Assembly (NCBI GenBank): GCA_965651935.1
Contig: CBFGTC010000001.1
Span: 310,001-374,000, forward strand
Reading direction: 5' to 3'
Length of the DNA stretch: 64,000 bases
DNA from: JAFEDN01 sp965651935
Lineage (GTDB): Bacteria > Pseudomonadota > Gammaproteobacteria > Coxiellales > Coxiellaceae
Below, in pieces: positions 27,330 through 37,499 of the stretch; the first letter of the stretch is position 1, and each line of letters starts with the position of its first letter. The position numbers and the translations under genes were made by a program. The notes beneath the pieces are model-generated. The model was not told where the DNA came from. It saw only the letters and a program-made list of their open reading frames with translations, and did no database searches.

Positions 27330-27394
27330 CTCTCAAGTGATTAAAATTTAGTCGATCTCGTAGCCCCTTGCGGGAGAGGTTATTTGATGGGTAC

Positions 27395-29485
27395 TTATAA
27401 AGACAAATGGCTGATATCAGCGGCTTGAGTTAATAACTCTTGTAAATTTTTTAGCAAAGCGAGCCGGTTATTTTTGACGGCATGATTATCAACCATTACC
27501 ATCACCTTATCAAAAAAAGCGTCAATAGGCGTTTTTAAATTCGATAATTCACTCAGTGCCTGTGTGTAATTTCTCTGCTTTACCAAATCACGCACCTTGC
27601 CATTGCTGATTTTAAGGACTTGAGCTAATTCGTGTTCCTCTTGGAATTCGAAGAGATTTTCATTTATTTCAGTATTCGCAAAACCAGTGGCTTGTTTGCG
27701 AAGGATATTACTCACCCGTTTATTGGCCGCCGCCAATGCAGCAGCTTCCGGTAATGTTTGAAATTTCTGCACAGCTTGTATACGCGCAATAAAATCAAGC
27801 GGTTTAGAAATTTTTAAAGCCATGACGGATTCAAATTGTTCAGCAGAGACTCTCAAAGTTTCTTGCAGTATGGATTTTAAGCGCACCAGGATGAAATCAA
27901 AAACATCATTAACTGTTTCGGGGTTAGGGAGATGTTTATCGTAAGCTTGAAAAGCCTGTTGTAGTAATTCCAACAAATCTAAATTTAAAATTTCCGTTTC
28001 GGTTAAAGGATTTTTTTCGCGAGTAATTAACATTTGCAGTATGCCATTGGCGGCGCGCCGTAATGCAAAAGGGTCTTTGTCACCGGTAGGGGCTTGATTG
28101 ATCCCAAAAATTCCCACCAGTATATCCAATTTTTCAGCCAAAGACACCGCTATCCCTTCTTTGGTGCTGGGAATGTGATCGTGGAAAAACCGGGGAAGAT
28201 AATGTTCTTTGATAGCTAACGCCGTTGTTTTGCTAAGGCCATCATTGATTGCATAATAATAACCCATAGTCCCTTGTAAAGTAGGGAATTCGTTCACCAT
28301 CTCGCTAAGCAGATCGGATTTAGATAATTGCGCGGCTTTTTTTATAGCGGGAATATCAGCCTTAATTTTATCGCCAATCCAAGCGCTCACATGAACCATG
28401 CGTTCCGTTTTATGGGCCACACTGCCCAACTGCTTTTGAAAGGTCACGTGTTCTAAATGGGGTAGAAGACTTTCTAAACTGCGTTGCAAATCGTTTTTAT
28501 AAAAAAAGGCAGCGTCAGTGAGGCGGGCCTTTAACACGCGTTCATTCCCCTGGATTATTGTCTCGGAATCTTTGCTTTCAATATTACTGATTAAAATAAA
28601 ACGAGCTTGTAATTGACCTTGAGCGTCCAGCACCGGAAAATATTTTTGATTCACTTTCATGGAAGTGATTAAAGCTTCCTGCGGGACTTGCAGAAATTCA
28701 GGATTGAATTTTCCGGTTAAAGCCACCGGCCATTCCACTAGCGCCGTGACTTCAGCCAATAAATCCTCATCCATTTCCACTTGCAGTCCGGGTGGGGTGA
28801 CGGCGGTTATGGCGTCACGGATATGTTGCATCCTCTCTTCAAAATTAGCAATCACGTAACCTTGCTGTTTTAAAATAGTTTCATATTCACGGGGAGAGGT
28901 AATCGTTAAAGCTTGAGGATGGTGGAAGCGATGACCGTAAGTTTGATTACCCGACTCAAGGCCGAAAAGAGAGGTTTTAACCGGGGTGTCTCCCCATAAT
29001 AAAACAATCCAATGAACTGGTCTGGCGAAACTTTCTGAGTGTTCTCCCCAGCGCATGGGGCGGGCAATATTCATGCGGGCTATAGTTTGTTGGGCGATTT
29101 CAGGCAGTAATTCCCCGGTTTTTTGCCCTGGCTTTTCCCCACTATAGTATAAACGCTGATTTTTTTCGCTCAGTTCGGCTACTGGAACTCCACACGATTT
29201 GGCAAAACCTAACGCCGCAGGAGTGGGTCGGCCTTGAGTGTCATAGGCTTGCTGGATGGCAGGTCCTTGTCTTGCTATTTTTTGAGTGCCTTGTTCTGGG
29301 TCGACTTCGGTTATGAGAGCAGCAATCCGCCGTGGTGTGGCAAAAACTTGAGTTCGTCCATACCCAAGCTGATGAAAATTCAACGATTCCAACAGACGAT
29401 TGTGCAGTTCTTTAGCTAGGGTTTTGACGGCATGAGTAGGTAATTCTTCGCAGCCGATTTCAAACAGCAAATCTTGTTTAGCCAT
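27395..29485 (-). CDS. glyS: Glycyl-tRNA synthetase beta subunit
   Basis: Partner of GlyQ in the bacterial alpha2-beta2 glycyl-tRNA synthetase; it binds tRNA. The 696 residues begin [22 protein letters not shown] and include [40 protein letters not shown] and the HD-like region [19 protein letters not shown], all conserved in GlyS. A C-terminal anticodon-binding domain ends in [11 protein letters not shown]. It overlaps glyQ by 8 bases, so subunit production is coupled. Confidence 0.97.
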   Translation of the reverse strand: MAKQDLLFEIGCEELPTHAVKTLAKELHNRLLESLNFHQLGYGRTQVFATPRRIAALITEVDPEQGTQKIARQGPAIQQAYDTQGRPTPAALGFAKSCGVPVAELSEKNQRLYYSGEKPGQKTGELLPEIAQQTIARMNIARPMRWGEHSESFARPVHWIVLLWGDTPVKTSLFGLESGNQTYGHRFHHPQALTITSPREYETILKQQGYVIANFEERMQHIRDAITAVTPPGLQVEMDEDLLAEVTALVEWPVALTGKFNPEFLQVPQEALITSMKVNQKYFPVLDAQGQLQARFILISNIESKDSETIIQGNERVLKARLTDAAFFYKNDLQRSLESLLPHLEHVTFQKQLGSVAHKTERMVHVSAWIGDKIKADIPAIKKAAQLSKSDLLSEMVNEFPTLQGTMGYYYAINDGLSKTTALAIKEHYLPRFFHDHIPSTKEGIAVSLAEKLDILVGIFGINQAPTGDKDPFALRRAANGILQMLITREKNPLTETEILNLDLLELLQQAFQAYDKHLPNPETVNDVFDFILVRLKSILQETLRVSAEQFESVMALKISKPLDFIARIQAVQKFQTLPEAAALAAANKRVSNILRKQATGFANTEINENLFEFQEEHELAQVLKISNGKVRDLVKQRNYTQALSELSNLKTPIDAFFDKVMVMVDNHAVKNNRLALLKNLQELLTQAADISHLSL

Positions 29486-30410
29486 GTACGCTTGGCTCCA
29501 ATAAAGGGAAATTCAGTTTTTTGCGTGATTCGTAATAAGCCAATGCGACGGCTTGGGCTAATTTGCGAATTCGTAAGATATAACGCTGGCGTTCAGTCAC
29601 GGCAATGGCGTGGCGCGCATCAAGTAGATTAAATGTGTGTGAAGCCTTCAAAACCATTTCATAGGCTGCCAAGGGAATCTGTTCTTCTATTAATCGGGTC
29701 GCTTCTTGTTCATAGATATCAAATTGATGGAATAAGACATCTATATTGGCATGTTTAAAATTAAAGGCCGACATTTCTACTTCATTTTGATGAAAGACAT
29801 TACGATAAGTCACTCGCCCCGCAGGGTTTTCAGTCCATACTAAATCAAACAGATTATCGACGCCTTGTAAAAACATGGCCAAGCGCTCTAAACCATAAGT
29901 GAGCTCACCGCTAACAGGGTGACAGTCCAATCCACCTACTTGTTGGAAATAAGTAAACTGACTGATTTCCATGCCATCTTGCCAAACTTCCCAGCCCAAA
30001 CCCCAAGCGCCTAAGGTAGGGGACTCCCAATTGTCTTCCACAAACCGGATGTCATGTTCTAAAGTGTCAATTCCTAAGTGCTTGAGAGAATTAAGATACA
30101 ATTCCTGGATATTACTGGGGGAAGGTTTCAGCATGATTTGCAGTTGATAATAATGCTGGACTCGGTTGGGATTATCGCCGTATCTCCCGTCGGTTGGGCG
30201 TCGTGAGGGTTGTACAAATACGGCCCGCCAAGGTTCGGGGCCAATCGCGCGTAAAAATGTGCCGGGGTGAAAAGTTCCGGCGCCTACTTCCATATCAAAC
30301 GGCTGTAAGATTACGCAGCCCTGCGCAGCCCAATACTGCTGCAAACGCAGAATCATGTCTTGGAAAGAGATCTTACCCTGCGCAAACATATTCAACTCTC
30401 TGAATTTCAT
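29478..30410 (-). CDS. glyQ: Glycyl-tRNA synthetase alpha subunit
   Basis: Catalytic subunit that activates glycine. The 310 residues show the class II features [58 protein letters not shown] and [15 protein letters not shown]. The start is uncertain. ATG 30410 sits directly against a purine-rich run (GGGAGG) that is also one arm of a strong hairpin. ATG 30389 would give the shorter family-like N-terminus, but with only a weak GAGAG site. It follows com1 by 44 bases on the same strand and leads the glyQS pair. Confidence 0.96.
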   Translation of the reverse strand: MKFRELNMFAQGKISFQDMILRLQQYWAAQGCVILQPFDMEVGAGTFHPGTFLRAIGPEPWRAVFVQPSRRPTDGRYGDNPNRVQHYYQLQIMLKPSPSNIQELYLNSLKHLGIDTLEHDIRFVEDNWESPTLGAWGLGWEVWQDGMEISQFTYFQQVGGLDCHPVSGELTYGLERLAMFLQGVDNLFDLVWTENPAGRVTYRNVFHQNEVEMSAFNFKHANIDVLFHQFDIYEQEATRLIEEQIPLAAYEMVLKASHTFNLLDARHAIAVTERQRYILRIRKLAQAVALAYYESRKKLNFPLLEPSVHG

Positions 30411-30437
30411 CCTCCCTCTCTTTATAAGAGGGGGAGG
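30411..30437 (-). promoter_or_regulatory. Hairpin covering the glyQ ribosome binding site
   Basis: On the minus strand a C-rich arm (30437-30428) and a G-rich arm (30420-30411) can pair at nine of ten positions around a 7-base loop. The G-rich arm contains GGGAGG directly before ATG 30410. The structure could hide the ribosome binding site or end transcription from com1, but no T run follows, which argues against a standard terminator. Confidence 0.5.
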
Positions 30438-30454
30438 AGAATATAAAAGAAAAT

Positions 30455-31231
30455 TTATTTTTTCGAAATATCATCAATGGATTTTTGAAATGAATCTTCC
30501 GGCGCTGCGCCTGGGATAAAATCGAACTGAGTCATGTTTTTATTACTTAAAATAAAACTGGGGGTGCCATTCAAACCCAAGGCTTTAGCCAGTTCATAGT
30601 TATCTTTGATTTCCTGTTTGACCGCGGGGTCATTCATGTCGGCTTTTAACTTTTCTACATCTAATCCAACGGATTTGGCGATTTCTTGTACTTTAGCTTC
30701 ATTTAAAGCGTCATTGGATTTGAGTAATGCATCATGGAATTCCAAGTACTTGCCTTGTTTGGCTGCCGCTAAAGCCATGAGTGCGGCATAATTCGAATTA
30801 GAGCCAAAAATGGGAAATTCTTTAAATATCACTTTAACATTTTTCTTTTTATCTAAAACTTTGCTAATGGTAGATTGCATTTCTTTGCAGTGACTGCATT
30901 GATAATCGAAGAACTCCACTACGATAGCTTCGGGTGATTCACTGCCGGCGGTGGGAGTATTGGGATTATTGAACAATTTGGCTTTGGAATTATTAATGCC
31001 TTGCATGACTTGTTTTTTATTCTTTTCTAATTCTTTATTTTGCAATGCTTGCGAGGCTTCAATGAGCACTTCAGGATTACTGACTAAATAGTCGTGCACT
31101 ATTTTTTGAATATCTTTTTGTTGCTCTGGAGAAAATGCACCGCTGCTTTTATTGCTGGCCAGGGCATAAGATGAAACAGCAAAAATTATTCCGGATGCTA
31201 ATAAAATTAAGCTTCCTTTGACTTTATTCAT
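30455..31231 (-). CDS. Com1-like DsbA family thiol-disulphide protein
   Basis: A 258-residue exported thioredoxin-fold protein closely resembling the Coxiella burnetii 27-kDa outer-membrane antigen Com1. A signal peptide (about 1-26) is followed by [31 protein letters not shown], where the DIQ-IVH-YLV-NPEVL-EASQAL frame is very similar to Com1 as I remember it. The thioredoxin domain has active-site CSHC at residues 112-115 ([12 protein letters not shown]) and the cis-Pro loop GTPSFIL. It is expected to handle disulphides in the envelope. It lies between rpoH and glyQ on the same strand. The promoter cannot be placed with confidence in the 43-base gap to rpoH. Confidence 0.85.
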   Translation of the reverse strand: MNKVKGSLILLASGIIFAVSSYALASNKSSGAFSPEQQKDIQKIVHDYLVSNPEVLIEASQALQNKELEKNKKQVMQGINNSKAKLFNNPNTPTAGSESPEAIVVEFFDYQCSHCKEMQSTISKVLDKKKNVKVIFKEFPIFGSNSNYAALMALAAAKQGKYLEFHDALLKSNDALNEAKVQEIAKSVGLDVEKLKADMNDPAVKQEIKDNYELAKALGLNGTPSFILSNKNMTQFDFIPGAAPEDSFQKSIDDISKK

Positions 31232-31274
31232 GACAAATCTCTCCTTAAAGTATTAAATATAAAAAAGAAACAAA

Positions 31275-32135
31275 TTAGTGGGCAATGACCTCGCGCACTT
31301 TGAGCATGGCGTTTTTTTCCAATTGACGGATCCTTTCCGCAGAAACGTTGTATTGAGCGGCTAGTTCGTGCAAGGTAGCTTTTTTGTCGTTGAGCCAGCG
31401 TTGTTTAAGAATATCGCGACTGCGTTCATCGAGCTGGCCTAAAGCATGATGGAGAGAATCAACTTGTTGATCTTCCCAGTTGTGTTTCTCTAATAAGTGT
31501 CCGGGGCTGTAATTAAAATCTTCGATATAATTTTCCGGCGCGCGGTAACTGCTAGAGTCTTCTTCATTTTCAAGGGTGGAGGCTTCGAAGGATTCGTCGT
31601 AGTTGTTGAGGCGTTCTTCCATTAGGCGAACGTCTTTATGGCTGACGCTAAGCTCAGCGGCGACGGCATCGACTTCAGAATTGCTTAACCAAGAGCGGTT
31701 TTTCGCTAGCTTGCGCAGATTGAAAAAAAGTTTCCTTTGGGCTTTGGTGGTCGCGACTTTAACAATTCGCCAATTTTTTAATACGAATTCGTGGATTTCA
31801 GCGCGTATCCAATGCACAGCAAAGGACATTAAGCGTACGCCTAGGGCGGGATTAAAACGCTTCACGGCTTTCATCAGCCCGACATTGCCTTCTTGAATCA
31901 AATCAGCTTGAGGTAAGCCGTAACCTTCATAGCCGCGGGCAATGCGTACAACCAGGCGTAAATGGCTTAACACCAATTTGCGCGCAGCGGTTAAGTCGTT
32001 ATTGTTAATGAGGTTTTTTGCCAATTCCTGTTCTTCTTCCACAGAAAGCATAGGGATTTGGTTTGCCCAATGGATATAGTTGCTTAAACTCCCAACGGGT
32101 AGAAATTGGTCTATACATTGTAACTGCTTACTCAT
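31275..32135 (-). CDS. rpoH: RNA polymerase sigma-32 (heat shock sigma factor)
   Basis: Directs RNA polymerase to heat-shock promoters. The 286 residues contain region 1.2/2.1 (NLINNNDLTAARKLVLSHLRLVVRIA), region 2.2-2.4 (DLIQEGNVGLMKAVKRFNP and SFAVHWIRAEIHEFVL), the RpoH box with RKLFFNLRK, and region 4 (LGQLDERSRDILKQRWL plus a helix-turn-helix ending VSAERIRQLEKNAM). In many gammaproteobacteria rpoH follows ftsX; here ftsX is about 4.4 kb away, so the ftsYEX-rpoH order is partly broken. The 152-base gap to the divergent aminotransferase holds no promoter I can name. Confidence 0.96.
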   Translation of the reverse strand: MSKQLQCIDQFLPVGSLSNYIHWANQIPMLSVEEEQELAKNLINNNDLTAARKLVLSHLRLVVRIARGYEGYGLPQADLIQEGNVGLMKAVKRFNPALGVRLMSFAVHWIRAEIHEFVLKNWRIVKVATTKAQRKLFFNLRKLAKNRSWLSNSEVDAVAAELSVSHKDVRLMEERLNNYDESFEASTLENEEDSSSYRAPENYIEDFNYSPGHLLEKHNWEDQQVDSLHHALGQLDERSRDILKQRWLNDKKATLHELAAQYNVSAERIRQLEKNAMLKVREVIAH

Positions 32136-32287
32136 ACTTCTTCTCTTAAATTTTAGTGCTCTTATCTTAACATTTCTTTAAAAAAAGGACTAGTATTAGT
32201 TTCGAAATCCTTTTGGAAAAGAACGGCAATGCATATTGTATAACAAATGAACTTGTCTGGAGATTTGAGAAGTGCTATGATGCCAAT

Positions 32288-33316
32288 ATGGAAACAAAAA
32301 TTGATTGGAAAAATCTGGGTTTTAGCTTAACCCCGACTAAAACCATGTTTATCGAAACGGTCAGAGCCGATGGAGAATGGGGAAGAGGAAGTTTTATCCC
32401 TTTCGGACCGATCAATATTTCTCCTGCTGCGGGCGTTTTAAATTATGGGCAAGGCCTCTTTGAAGGGCTAAAAGCGTTTCGTCATGAGGATGATAAAATA
32501 GTATTATTCCGCCCCGTAGAAAATGCGGCCCGGTTTGCCAAAGGCGCCCAACGACTATGCATCCCCCCTGTACCGGTAGATTATTTTATTAATATTATCA
32601 AAGAGCTGGTCCGTCAAAACCGTGACTATGTTCCTCCTGCAAAGGTAGGGAGCCTTTACATAAGGCCCTGCTTATGGGGAACTGGGGAAATTTTAGGTTT
32701 AGGCCCAGCGCCTGAATATTGTTTTTCAGCGTTTGTTTCCCCGGTAGGCTCTTATTTCAAAAGCGGCAAAATAGAGCCTATCAAGCTGGAAGTGTGTAAT
32801 AATTTCCACCGGTCTGCCTCGATGGGAGTGGGCAATATAAAGTTTATTGGCAATTATGCTCCCACTTTGCTTCCCATCGCAGAAGCCAAAAGCCGTGGTT
32901 TTGCCAGCTGTATCTTTTTAGACACAGTCCATAATAACTATATAGAAGAAACCGGCGTCGCTAATTTTTTCTGTGTAAAAGACCATAAGCTTTACACTCC
33001 GCCTTTGAGTTCGTCAATATTACCGGGTATAATTCGAGATTCGGTGATTCGATTAGCTAAAGAGAAGTTTCATTTAGACGTGGTGGAAACGCTGTTGCCC
33101 ATCAGTACAGTCATGAAAGCAGATGAATGTTTTTGTAGTGGTACCGCTGCGGTAGTAACACCCATTGGTTCTATCACTTATGAGGGGCGTGAAACCGTGT
33201 TTAATCAATTTTCACCTGGCTCTATAACCCAAAAAATTTACGATGTGTTGACTCAAATTCAGCAAGGTTTGATTGCTGACTCTTATGGTTGGTTAATTAA
33301 TATAGATGATGAGTAA
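32288..33316 (+). CDS. Branched-chain amino acid aminotransferase (fold-type IV PLP enzyme)
   Basis: Transfers amino groups between 2-oxoglutarate/glutamate and branched-chain amino or oxo acids. The 342 residues carry LNYGQGLFEGLKAFR near the N-terminus, YIRPCLWGTGEILGLGP, and the PLP-lysine region VGNIKFIGNYAPTLLP, followed by ETGVANFFCV and GTAAVVTPIGSI. The motifs match the longer BCAT subfamily that includes plant enzymes, rather than the short E. coli IlvE. I prefer the ATG at 32288, since the longer frame to 32213 adds an unrelated leader. No ilv/leu genes are adjacent, so a role in degradation or in supplying amino acids is open. Confidence 0.87.
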   Translation: METKIDWKNLGFSLTPTKTMFIETVRADGEWGRGSFIPFGPINISPAAGVLNYGQGLFEGLKAFRHEDDKIVLFRPVENAARFAKGAQRLCIPPVPVDYFINIIKELVRQNRDYVPPAKVGSLYIRPCLWGTGEILGLGPAPEYCFSAFVSPVGSYFKSGKIEPIKLEVCNNFHRSASMGVGNIKFIGNYAPTLLPIAEAKSRGFASCIFLDTVHNNYIEETGVANFFCVKDHKLYTPPLSSSILPGIIRDSVIRLAKEKFHLDVVETLLPISTVMKADECFCSGTAAVVTPIGSITYEGRETVFNQFSPGSITQKIYDVLTQIQQGLIADSYGWLINIDDE

Positions 33317-33330
33317 CCGGAATCAATTCT

Positions 33331-33867
33331 ATGCATATACAATGTGACGAAGACTTGATGGCCCATTTCGATCCTGAGGTAAATAAGCAACGTACATCAC
33401 GGGGCCAAGACACTTCCATTTTAGGAAATTGGCAGGCAAGTATAATAAAAGCTTTTGGCAGCCAATTTATATTATACGTCCATACTAAAAGTTTATACTC
33501 AACGATTGATCTCATGGATTCCCCTAATAATCCCATCATTTCACACACTTTAGTCAATCTTCGAGGAAAAATTTTGGAAATGTTAAGTGATTATTATGTG
33601 TTGACCGATTTCCAAGAGGAAGGAATTATCCAACCTTTTAAGACCATCACTTTAGGGCCGATAGAGAATAAAAGACTAGCCAAAATTACCCAAGGGATTG
33701 TATTGGCTTATCAAAAACGATTAGTGCAAGAGCGTCGCGAAAGTCCTAATAGCGAAATTCGGCTATGGGAATTAGAAGACTATATCAATAACATGCCTAG
33801 ACGTAATTTAGGCGGGGCCACCCCTCTAGAAACCCTAAGGCAAATAGTATGGTCAGGTATAAATTAA
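33331..33867 (+). CDS. Conserved-looking protein, possibly DUF6933-like
   Basis: A 178-residue cytosolic protein without signal peptide or membrane helix. The stretch SILGNWQASIIKAFGSQFILYVHTKSLYSTI resembles the W-A-N, I-L-x-V-N-x-x-T-L pattern of DUF6933 proteins as I recall them. Function unknown; the resemblance is weak and untested. The C-terminal half has a charged helix (RLVQERRESPNSEIRLWELEDY) and NMPRRNLGGATPLETL. It follows the aminotransferase by 14 bases on the same strand and may share its transcript. Confidence 0.55.
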   Translation: MHIQCDEDLMAHFDPEVNKQRTSRGQDTSILGNWQASIIKAFGSQFILYVHTKSLYSTIDLMDSPNNPIISHTLVNLRGKILEMLSDYYVLTDFQEEGIIQPFKTITLGPIENKRLAKITQGIVLAYQKRLVQERRESPNSEIRLWELEDYINNMPRRNLGGATPLETLRQIVWSGIN

Positions 33868-33928
33868 GAGTATTTGAGCATAATAACTGAGCAACTACTA
33901 AGATTGTATATAATTAAATAGGAAACGA

Positions 33929-34522
33929 ATGAGGGAGATTATGGCTGTCATTATATCTATCATTGTCATTGCCTTTCTTTTTGGGGCTGTCGTTGTTGGA
34001 ATTTATAATGGCCTCATTGCCATGATTGAGGCGATTAAAAATAATGAAAGACAAATTGATATCCAATTAGACCGGCGCTATAAAGTATTTGAGTCATTAA
34101 TTAGCGTAGTGCGAAAATACATGGATTACGAACGTTCCACGCTGAAAGACGTGGTGGCCCTGCGTAATCAAGCGCTCTCGGCAAAATCCCAAGGGGACAC
34201 GGTAAGCTCAATGGCGGCTGAGAACAAAATATCCAGTATTTTATCCGGTTTGAATGTGGTATTCGAACAATACCCGGATTTAAAAGCCAACCAAAATGCC
34301 TTGCAGTTGCAAGAAGAAATCGTGAACACTGAAAATAAATTGGCTTATTCTAAACAAGCTTACAACGATAGTGTGGAACGTTACAACGCGAAGAAAAAAT
34401 CTTTTCCTCAATCTTTGGTTGTTGGTGCTTTTTCATCAAAATTGGATTTTAACTTTCCTTATTGGAACTTGGGTGGGCCTGAAAAAATTAAAGAGCGTGA
34501 AGATTATAAGGTCAACTTGTAA
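33929..34522 (+). CDS. LemA family protein
   Basis: A 197-residue protein with one N-terminal membrane helix (about 4-28) and a helical soluble domain. Features of LemA are NGLIAMIEAIKNNERQIDIQLDRRYKVFESLISVVRKYMDYE, the NPQ-like coil, and a conserved Y-N-x-x-V-x-x-Y-N segment (YNDSVERYNAKKKSFPQ). The function is unknown; LemA proteins are often encoded beside an M48 protease, as here (next gene 8 bases on). Start ATG 33929 or ATG 33941; the second follows GAGGGAG. A TATAAT box at 33909-33914 could be the -10 of a promoter, without a recognisable -35. Confidence 0.92.
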   Translation: MREIMAVIISIIVIAFLFGAVVVGIYNGLIAMIEAIKNNERQIDIQLDRRYKVFESLISVVRKYMDYERSTLKDVVALRNQALSAKSQGDTVSSMAAENKISSILSGLNVVFEQYPDLKANQNALQLQEEIVNTENKLAYSKQAYNDSVERYNAKKKSFPQSLVVGAFSSKLDFNFPYWNLGGPEKIKEREDYKVNL

Positions 34523-34530
34523 AAGTCGCT

Positions 34531-35586
34531 ATGACCAACTTATCACACGATTTTCATGTTAATCCGGGTGATTGGCGTAAATCCTTACACACAAATCAAC
34601 GTCGCACTTGGTTTGTCATTGGGTTATTTATTCTCATCTACGTCGCATTAGGATTTCTGATTGATTTATTTATCAATGCTGAACGTTATCCGCAAGCGCC
34701 TTTAGGTTTAATTAGCGAAGCACTATTTACGGGCCGTTTGTTGCCCGTAGCAACCTTAATCACCACCGCGGTAGCATTAATTTCCTTGTGGGTGACTTAT
34801 GCCTTTTCCGATAAATTAATATTATTGGGTACGGAATATCATCAAGTGACGGCAGAAAACCCTCGAAACTTATTAGAAAGACAGCTCTACAATACCGTAG
34901 AGGAAATGACTATTGCTGCGGGGCTGAGGTATGTTCCTAAAGTCTATATCATTGAAGCGGATTATATGAATGCGTTTGCTAGCGGTTATAGTGAAAAATC
35001 CGCCATGGTAGCGATTACCCGCGGGTTGCTTGAGAAACTTGACCGAGCTGAAATTCAAGCGGTTATGGCGCATGAACTCAGTCATATACGCCACATGGAC
35101 ATAAAACTGACTCTAACTGCATCCGTGTTATCTAATTTAACCCTAATCGTTATTGATATCTTATTTTTCAGTGTTTTATTTGGCGGCAGACGCGATAGTA
35201 GAAGCAGAGAAGGAGGTAATTGGTTAGTCATTATTATTCTCATTTTACGTTATTTATTGCCGTTAATTACCGTTTTGCTCATGCTGTTTCTGAGTCGCAC
35301 TCGCGAATATATGGCAGACGCGGGAGCAGTAGAACTGATGCGCGATAATGAGCCATTAGCTCGCGCGCTATTGAAAATCCAAGGAGATTATGATGCTAAT
35401 AAATCTCAATACATCAACGATTACCAACGTACTCCGCATGAAGAAGTTCGTCGCGAAGCATATATATTTGACCCAACAGTTGCCGGCTTAAGCTCCAAGC
35501 AAACCAGTAGCGACTTTTTTTCAACTCATCCTAATATATACAAACGATTGGCCGCCATAGGTATTAAAATTAAATCTGAGGAGTAG
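34531..35586 (+). CDS. M48 family zinc metalloprotease (HtpX-like)
   Basis: A 351-residue inner-membrane protease likely to act in envelope quality control. Two membrane helices lie near residues 28-50 and 70-90, then NAFASGYSEKSAMVAITRGLLE, the zinc site HELSH in AVMAHELSHIRHMD (near residue 184), two more hydrophobic helices, and the downstream glutamate ligand region TREYMADAGAVELM. These are typical of HtpX. The pair with LemA is common. It ends 132 bases before the next gene; that gap shows nothing recognised. Confidence 0.9.
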   Translation: MTNLSHDFHVNPGDWRKSLHTNQRRTWFVIGLFILIYVALGFLIDLFINAERYPQAPLGLISEALFTGRLLPVATLITTAVALISLWVTYAFSDKLILLGTEYHQVTAENPRNLLERQLYNTVEEMTIAAGLRYVPKVYIIEADYMNAFASGYSEKSAMVAITRGLLEKLDRAEIQAVMAHELSHIRHMDIKLTLTASVLSNLTLIVIDILFFSVLFGGRRDSRSREGGNWLVIIILILRYLLPLITVLLMLFLSRTREYMADAGAVELMRDNEPLARALLKIQGDYDANKSQYINDYQRTPHEEVRREAYIFDPTVAGLSSKQTSSDFFSTHPNIYKRLAAIGIKIKSEE

Positions 35587-35718
35587 GGTGCCGCAGGGGA
35601 GGTTAATCGACAGCAGACCCTACTGTATTTATTAGAACGAGTGCAACCGCATGCAAAATTGCTTCCTGCTTTTAGTGCTCCCACCACTACCCTGAGCTTG
35701 AGTCTGGGATCAAGTTGA

Positions 35719-35976
35719 TCACCCTATCTTTTTTCGAAAACGTTTGGAGCGGCGAATTTTTTTTAAGAATGCATGATCCAGATTGTATTCATTCACGGCG
35801 GTGTAATAACAAATTAAGCGAATATCAGAAAAATCAAATTCAGCCAAAAGATTGTCGTTATAAAATACTTCGGCGATATTGTAATAATTGAATTTTCCAT
35901 CATGGATACACTCAACCAATAAACCTAAACCTTGTTCGGCGAAAATCAATTGTCTGACTTTTAAATTGACTTGCAT
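35719..35976 (-). CDS. Small basic protein, unknown function
   Basis: An 85-residue protein of about half beta-prone sequence (QVNLKVRQLIFAEQGLGLLVECI; FNYYNIAEVFYNDNLLAEFDF) with a strongly basic end (KKIRRSKRFRKKIG). It has no membrane helix or signal peptide. The ATG at 35976 is chosen because AAGGAG lies eight bases upstream; a longer frame to 36027 lacks this. It is divergent from the helix-turn-helix gene at 36110, and the 133-base gap could hold shared control sites, none of them clear. Confidence 0.5.
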   Translation of the reverse strand: MQVNLKVRQLIFAEQGLGLLVECIHDGKFNYYNIAEVFYNDNLLAEFDFSDIRLICYYTAVNEYNLDHAFLKKIRRSKRFRKKIG

Positions 35977-36109
35977 TATTTTTCTCCTTTTCAAATTAAC
36001 AAAGAGGAGAGAAGAGTCCAATTTCAAAACCCCGTCTTTGCATCCATGTTCGCTTTGTGTATCCTACAAGCTATCATAAAATATATAAAAATTCAGGCAG
36101 AGTCAATAT

Positions 36110-36490
36110 ATGAACGATAATATTAATATCGAAGAAATATCCGAATTAATACCAATTAGGTTAAAAATTGCTCGAATGGCGCGTGGCTTTAAAAGCCGTA
36201 GTACTTTTGCATTAAATGCCGGCGCATCCATCACCACGTATCGGGCGCACGAACGCGGTGATTATGAAATGAAAGCCAGTGACATTGTCCGCTACACGGA
36301 GAATTTAAATATTTCTATCCCTTGGCTTTTAACTGGCAGGGGCCATCCATTAGATCATCAATGCAATCCAGATCCTGAGGCATTAGCCATATTTTTATAT
36401 TACATAAGACTGGAAAGCAGCAAAACGGAATTGAAGGAATTGGCGGATCGTGAAGCCGCTTTATTGCTGAAGAGAGATTCGGCTTCATAA
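36110..36490 (+). CDS. XRE-type helix-turn-helix regulator
   Basis: A 126-residue protein with an N-terminal HTH_3-type domain (about residues 8-72): PIRLKIARMARGFKSRSTFALNAGASITTYRAHERGDYEMKASD, followed by LNISIPWLLTGRGHP, a motif usual at the end of phage-repressor-like DNA-binding domains. The C-terminal part is helical and short, too small for a peptidase dimerisation domain. It probably regulates a local promoter, perhaps its own or the divergent 35719-35976 gene. There are no phage genes around it. Confidence 0.75.
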   Translation: MNDNINIEEISELIPIRLKIARMARGFKSRSTFALNAGASITTYRAHERGDYEMKASDIVRYTENLNISIPWLLTGRGHPLDHQCNPDPEALAIFLYYIRLESSKTELKELADREAALLLKRDSAS

Positions 36491-36569
36491 AGCAGGAATA
36501 GGTGCTTCAGGATAAGTATTGAAAGGGGAGTCGCGATTTTCTCCTGCGTAGGATCAAAAGCATGGCGTG

Positions 36570-37499
36570 TTAAATATCTTCAGGCTCTCGCAGATAGTTT
36601 TGCACTGCAAACCAAGAACCCAGCAAGCCTAAGCCGGCGCAGGAGAGGGTGATAAGTAAAGACGCCAAGAGCGATAGCCCTTTCAAACGCCAATGATCGT
36701 GGTAACTATTAGATAATTCTTGAGCGGGACCTTGTAAAAATAAAAACAATAAACTGACGAAGAAACAAGCAATCAATCCACCCAGTACGCCATATAAAGC
36801 GCCGCGATATAACATAGGCCGCCGTATAAAAGCCGAGGTAGCTCCAATCAGGCGTAAAACTTTAATTTCCTGGCGGTGGTTTTGCGTGGCTAAACGCATC
36901 GTATTGGCGACAATGAGCGCAACCCCGATCCCAAATAAAAACATTAAACCGTAAGTAATGCGCTTACCTAAATTCATTATTTCATACAGACGTTGGAGCC
37001 ACGCCATATCGAGTTGACTGGAATCGACGTGAGGCAATTCTCCCAAAGAAGACACTAAATTCTTTAAATCCTTAAGAGAGCTTAAATTAATTCTGGGTTT
37101 AACCACTATAATCCCCGGTAAAGGATTTTCAGGTAGTAATTGTAAAGCGGTTTGCATTTGAGTTTGTTGCTGAAATTGCTGCAAGCCTTGTTCCGGCGAG
37201 ATATAACTGACATCGGCAATTTCTCTTCGCTGTTGAAGTTGTTTGATTAATTCATTAACTTGAGAATCAGTAACCTGAGTTTGCAGGTAAACAGAAATAG
37301 TGGGGTCTTGATTCCCGTATTTCAGCACTTGTTGAAAATTTTGTAATAAAGCATATAAACCTGCTGGAAACGCCATGGCAATTCCTATCACCAATAAAGT
37401 GAGGGTGCTGGCGATGGGGGCGCGCAATAAATCACCTAAACCAAATAGAAAAGCCCGTATATGGTTTTCTAACCCACGTTGGAGACGATTGAGGATCAC
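36570..37499 (-). CDS. ftsX: Cell division protein FtsX
   Basis: Permease-like partner of FtsE that activates peptidoglycan hydrolases at the septum. The 309 residues show an N-terminal cytosolic segment, a first helix near residue 25-45, a periplasmic loop (YLQTQVTDSQVNELIKQL to LPHVDSSQLDMAWLQRL), and three C-terminal helices with NTMRLATQNHRQEIKVLRLIGAT. I start it at GTG 37499 because GTGA overlaps the ftsE stop, the classical coupling. A longer frame with ATG at 37535 is possible. In this genome ftsEX is separated from ftsY by a gene on the other strand. Confidence 0.93.
   Translation of the reverse strand: MILNRLQRGLENHIRAFLFGLGDLLRAPIASTLTLLVIGIAMAFPAGLYALLQNFQQVLKYGNQDPTISVYLQTQVTDSQVNELIKQLQQRREIADVSYISPEQGLQQFQQQTQMQTALQLLPENPLPGIIVVKPRINLSSLKDLKNLVSSLGELPHVDSSQLDMAWLQRLYEIMNLGKRITYGLMFLFGIGVALIVANTMRLATQNHRQEIKVLRLIGATSAFIRRPMLYRGALYGVLGGLIACFFVSLLFLFLQGPAQELSNSYHDHWRLKGLSLLASLLITLSCAGLGLLGSWFAVQNYLREPEDI

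Noticed and set aside
27357..27378. Small hairpin in the gap between topA and glyS, possible terminator.
   Set aside because: The stem is short and irregular and no T run follows on either strand.
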